Assembly (NCBI RefSeq): GCF_010894435.1
Contig: NZ_JAAIXZ010000001.1
Coordinates: forward strand, 1,270,322 to 1,334,321
Source of the DNA: Pyxidicoccus trucidator
GTDB lineage: Bacteria > Myxococcota > Myxococcia > Myxococcales > Myxococcaceae
Direction of reading: 5' to 3'
DNA length: 64,000 bases
Positions 63,264 through 64,000 of the stretch are shown here, in pieces. A program made the position numbers and the translations under genes. Position 1 is the first letter of the stretch, and each line of letters opens with the position of its first letter. Below the pieces are notes generated by a model that saw nothing but the letters and a program-made list of their open reading frames with translations, had not been told where the DNA came from and searched no databases.

Positions 63264-64000
63264 CTACAGGTCGTCGCAGGGCGTGCCCAGACGCGCGCCG
63301 GTGTAGACGCCCAGCTCGTTGTAGATGAGCAGGCGGTTCTCCTCGACGGGCACCGAGCGGAGCTTCTGCCGCTTCTTCTTCACCACCCAGAGCGAGGGCA
63401 GCTGGCGGTCCAGCACGAGCTGCAGGTCGCCGCCCCGGGTGGAGAAGATTTCGCCCTGCGAGTCGGCGACGACGTTGAGCATCTGCTGCGGCTTCATCCG
63501 GCCGCGGGGGCCGATGAAGATGCGGTAGCCCTTCTGCTCGGAGGACTCCGTGCTCCGCTCCACGAGGTAGTAGGTGCCCTTCGCGTCTCTCAGCAGGGCA
63601 TGCGGCTCGAACTTCTGCGGGTTCGCCTCGTACGCGGCCTTGAGCAGCAGCGCCCGGGCCTGGGCGGGCTCCATCAGTGTGAAGGGCGTGGTGCGCCGGC
63701 CGCAGGTGACGGCGCAGGTGTTGGCCTTCCTGTCGACGGTGACGCGCGAAAACGGCCGCAGGTCGAAGCCGCTGTTGTTGACGTTGCTGTTGGCCTCGGG
63801 GTTCTCGAAGCGCGGGTCGAGGAACGCGCCCGGCGGCGTCCAGATGCTGTTGGGCGCCAGGGGAAGCTGGGCGAAGCGGCTGCCGTCCCCGTAGAAGAGC
63901 TGGAAGTTGCTCTGCTCCCGCAGGGACGTGGCCACGACGTAGTGCCCCTGGCCATCGGTGCACACGGAGGTGCGCTCCAGGGTCATCCGCTGGCCCAGGT
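63264..64000 (-). CDS. hypothetical protein, 5' end beyond the window
   Basis: At least 245 codons on the minus strand; the frame stays open to the window edge, so the N-terminus (probably with a signal peptide) is missing. ATG 63986 is in frame, but nothing shows that it is the start. The visible part is beta-rich: RTSVCTDGQGHYVVATSL, NSIWTPPGAFLDPRF, a CAVTC cysteine pair (AVTCGRRTTPFTL) and the C-terminus RLGTPCDDL. No family recognised. Paired cysteines and the lack of internal membrane helices suggest an exported protein. Confidence 0.75.
   Translation of the reverse strand, partial: LGQRMTLERTSVCTDGQGHYVVATSLREQSNFQLFYGDGSRFAQLPLAPNSIWTPPGAFLDPRFENPEANSNVNNSGFDLRPFSRVTVDRKANTCAVTCGRRTTPFTLMEPAQARALLLKAAYEANPQKFEPHALLRDAKGTYYLVERSTESSEQKGYRIFIGPRGRMKPQQMLNVVADSQGEIFSTRGGDLQLVLDRQLPSLWVVKKKRQKLRSVPVEENRLLIYNELGVYTGARLGTPCDDL

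Overview
The window is high-GC DNA with strong third-position G/C bias. It carries many Ser/Thr protein kinases, FHA proteins, a sigma-54 enhancer-binding protein, PEGA, MopE-like and Cys-rich lipoproteins, a retron, and a carB-type carotenoid operon ending in two B12-binding MerR regulators (carA, carH). Together these point to a myxobacterium of the Cystobacterineae (Myxococcus/Corallococcus-like). This is inferred from gene content; no rRNA or other marker gene is present. I see no tRNA, rRNA or CRISPR array.

Region 1 (1-9341) looks like a self-contained signalling unit. A sigma-54 promoter (153-168), preceded by two GGCAA-N3-TTGCC palindromes, drives a small secreted protein, a membrane-anchored coiled-coil protein, an FHA/AAA+ sigma-54 activator and a 1427-aa kinase/nSTAND/PEGA/FGE-sulfatase fusion. 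The same arrangement (two palindromes, then a -24/-12 promoter) recurs at 7700-7838 before an ADYC-domain lipoprotein. This suggests that the activator controls both its own operon and the lipoprotein.

Region 2 (9393-21068, minus strand) is a 12-gene carotenoid operon: crtE, crtI, crtB, HMG-CoA reductase, crtD, crtC, glycosyltransferase, crtYc, crtYd, acyltransferase, carA, carH. Most junctions are 4-bp start/stop overlaps. Its promoter overlaps three 11-bp-spaced head-to-tail repeats that fit a CarA/CarH operator. The enzymes account for mevalonate supply, phytoene synthesis, desaturation, one-end cyclisation, C1' hydration, glucosylation and acylation.

Region 3 (21183-24537) holds a thioredoxin-fold secreted protein, a TIGR01777 epimerase, an esterase and a hypothetical protein.

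Region 4 (24538-29431) is an accessory island of lower and uneven GC. It contains an 880-bp IS66-like non-autonomous element with inverted repeats and an 8-bp target duplication, inserted into a duplicated gene fragment whose intact copy lies about 4.3 kb away. It also contains an XRE/ImmA-IrrE regulator-protease with an unknown partner, and frameshifted gene remains.

Region 5 (29857-35506) is a retron locus. It has a HEAT-repeat protein fused to a degenerate aldo/keto reductase domain, a structured msr-msd-like region with 14-bp a1/a2 repeats, a retron-type reverse transcriptase, and a translationally coupled TIGR02996/leucine-rich-repeat protein. This is the best candidate for an undescribed system.

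Region 6 (35531-64000) contains a 28-repeat RCC1 lipoprotein, a metallophosphoesterase with a TetR regulator, a 1559-aa amidohydrolase lipoprotein with TSP3 repeats and a lamin-tail-like end, two more kinases, an ATP-grasp protein, an esterase, FHA, TPR, PEGA and MopE-like proteins, a host-attachment-family protein, a methyl-accepting chemotaxis protein, a HAD hydrolase, a GT2 transferase, a GST, a degenerate class III cyclase, and a gene cut by the window edge.
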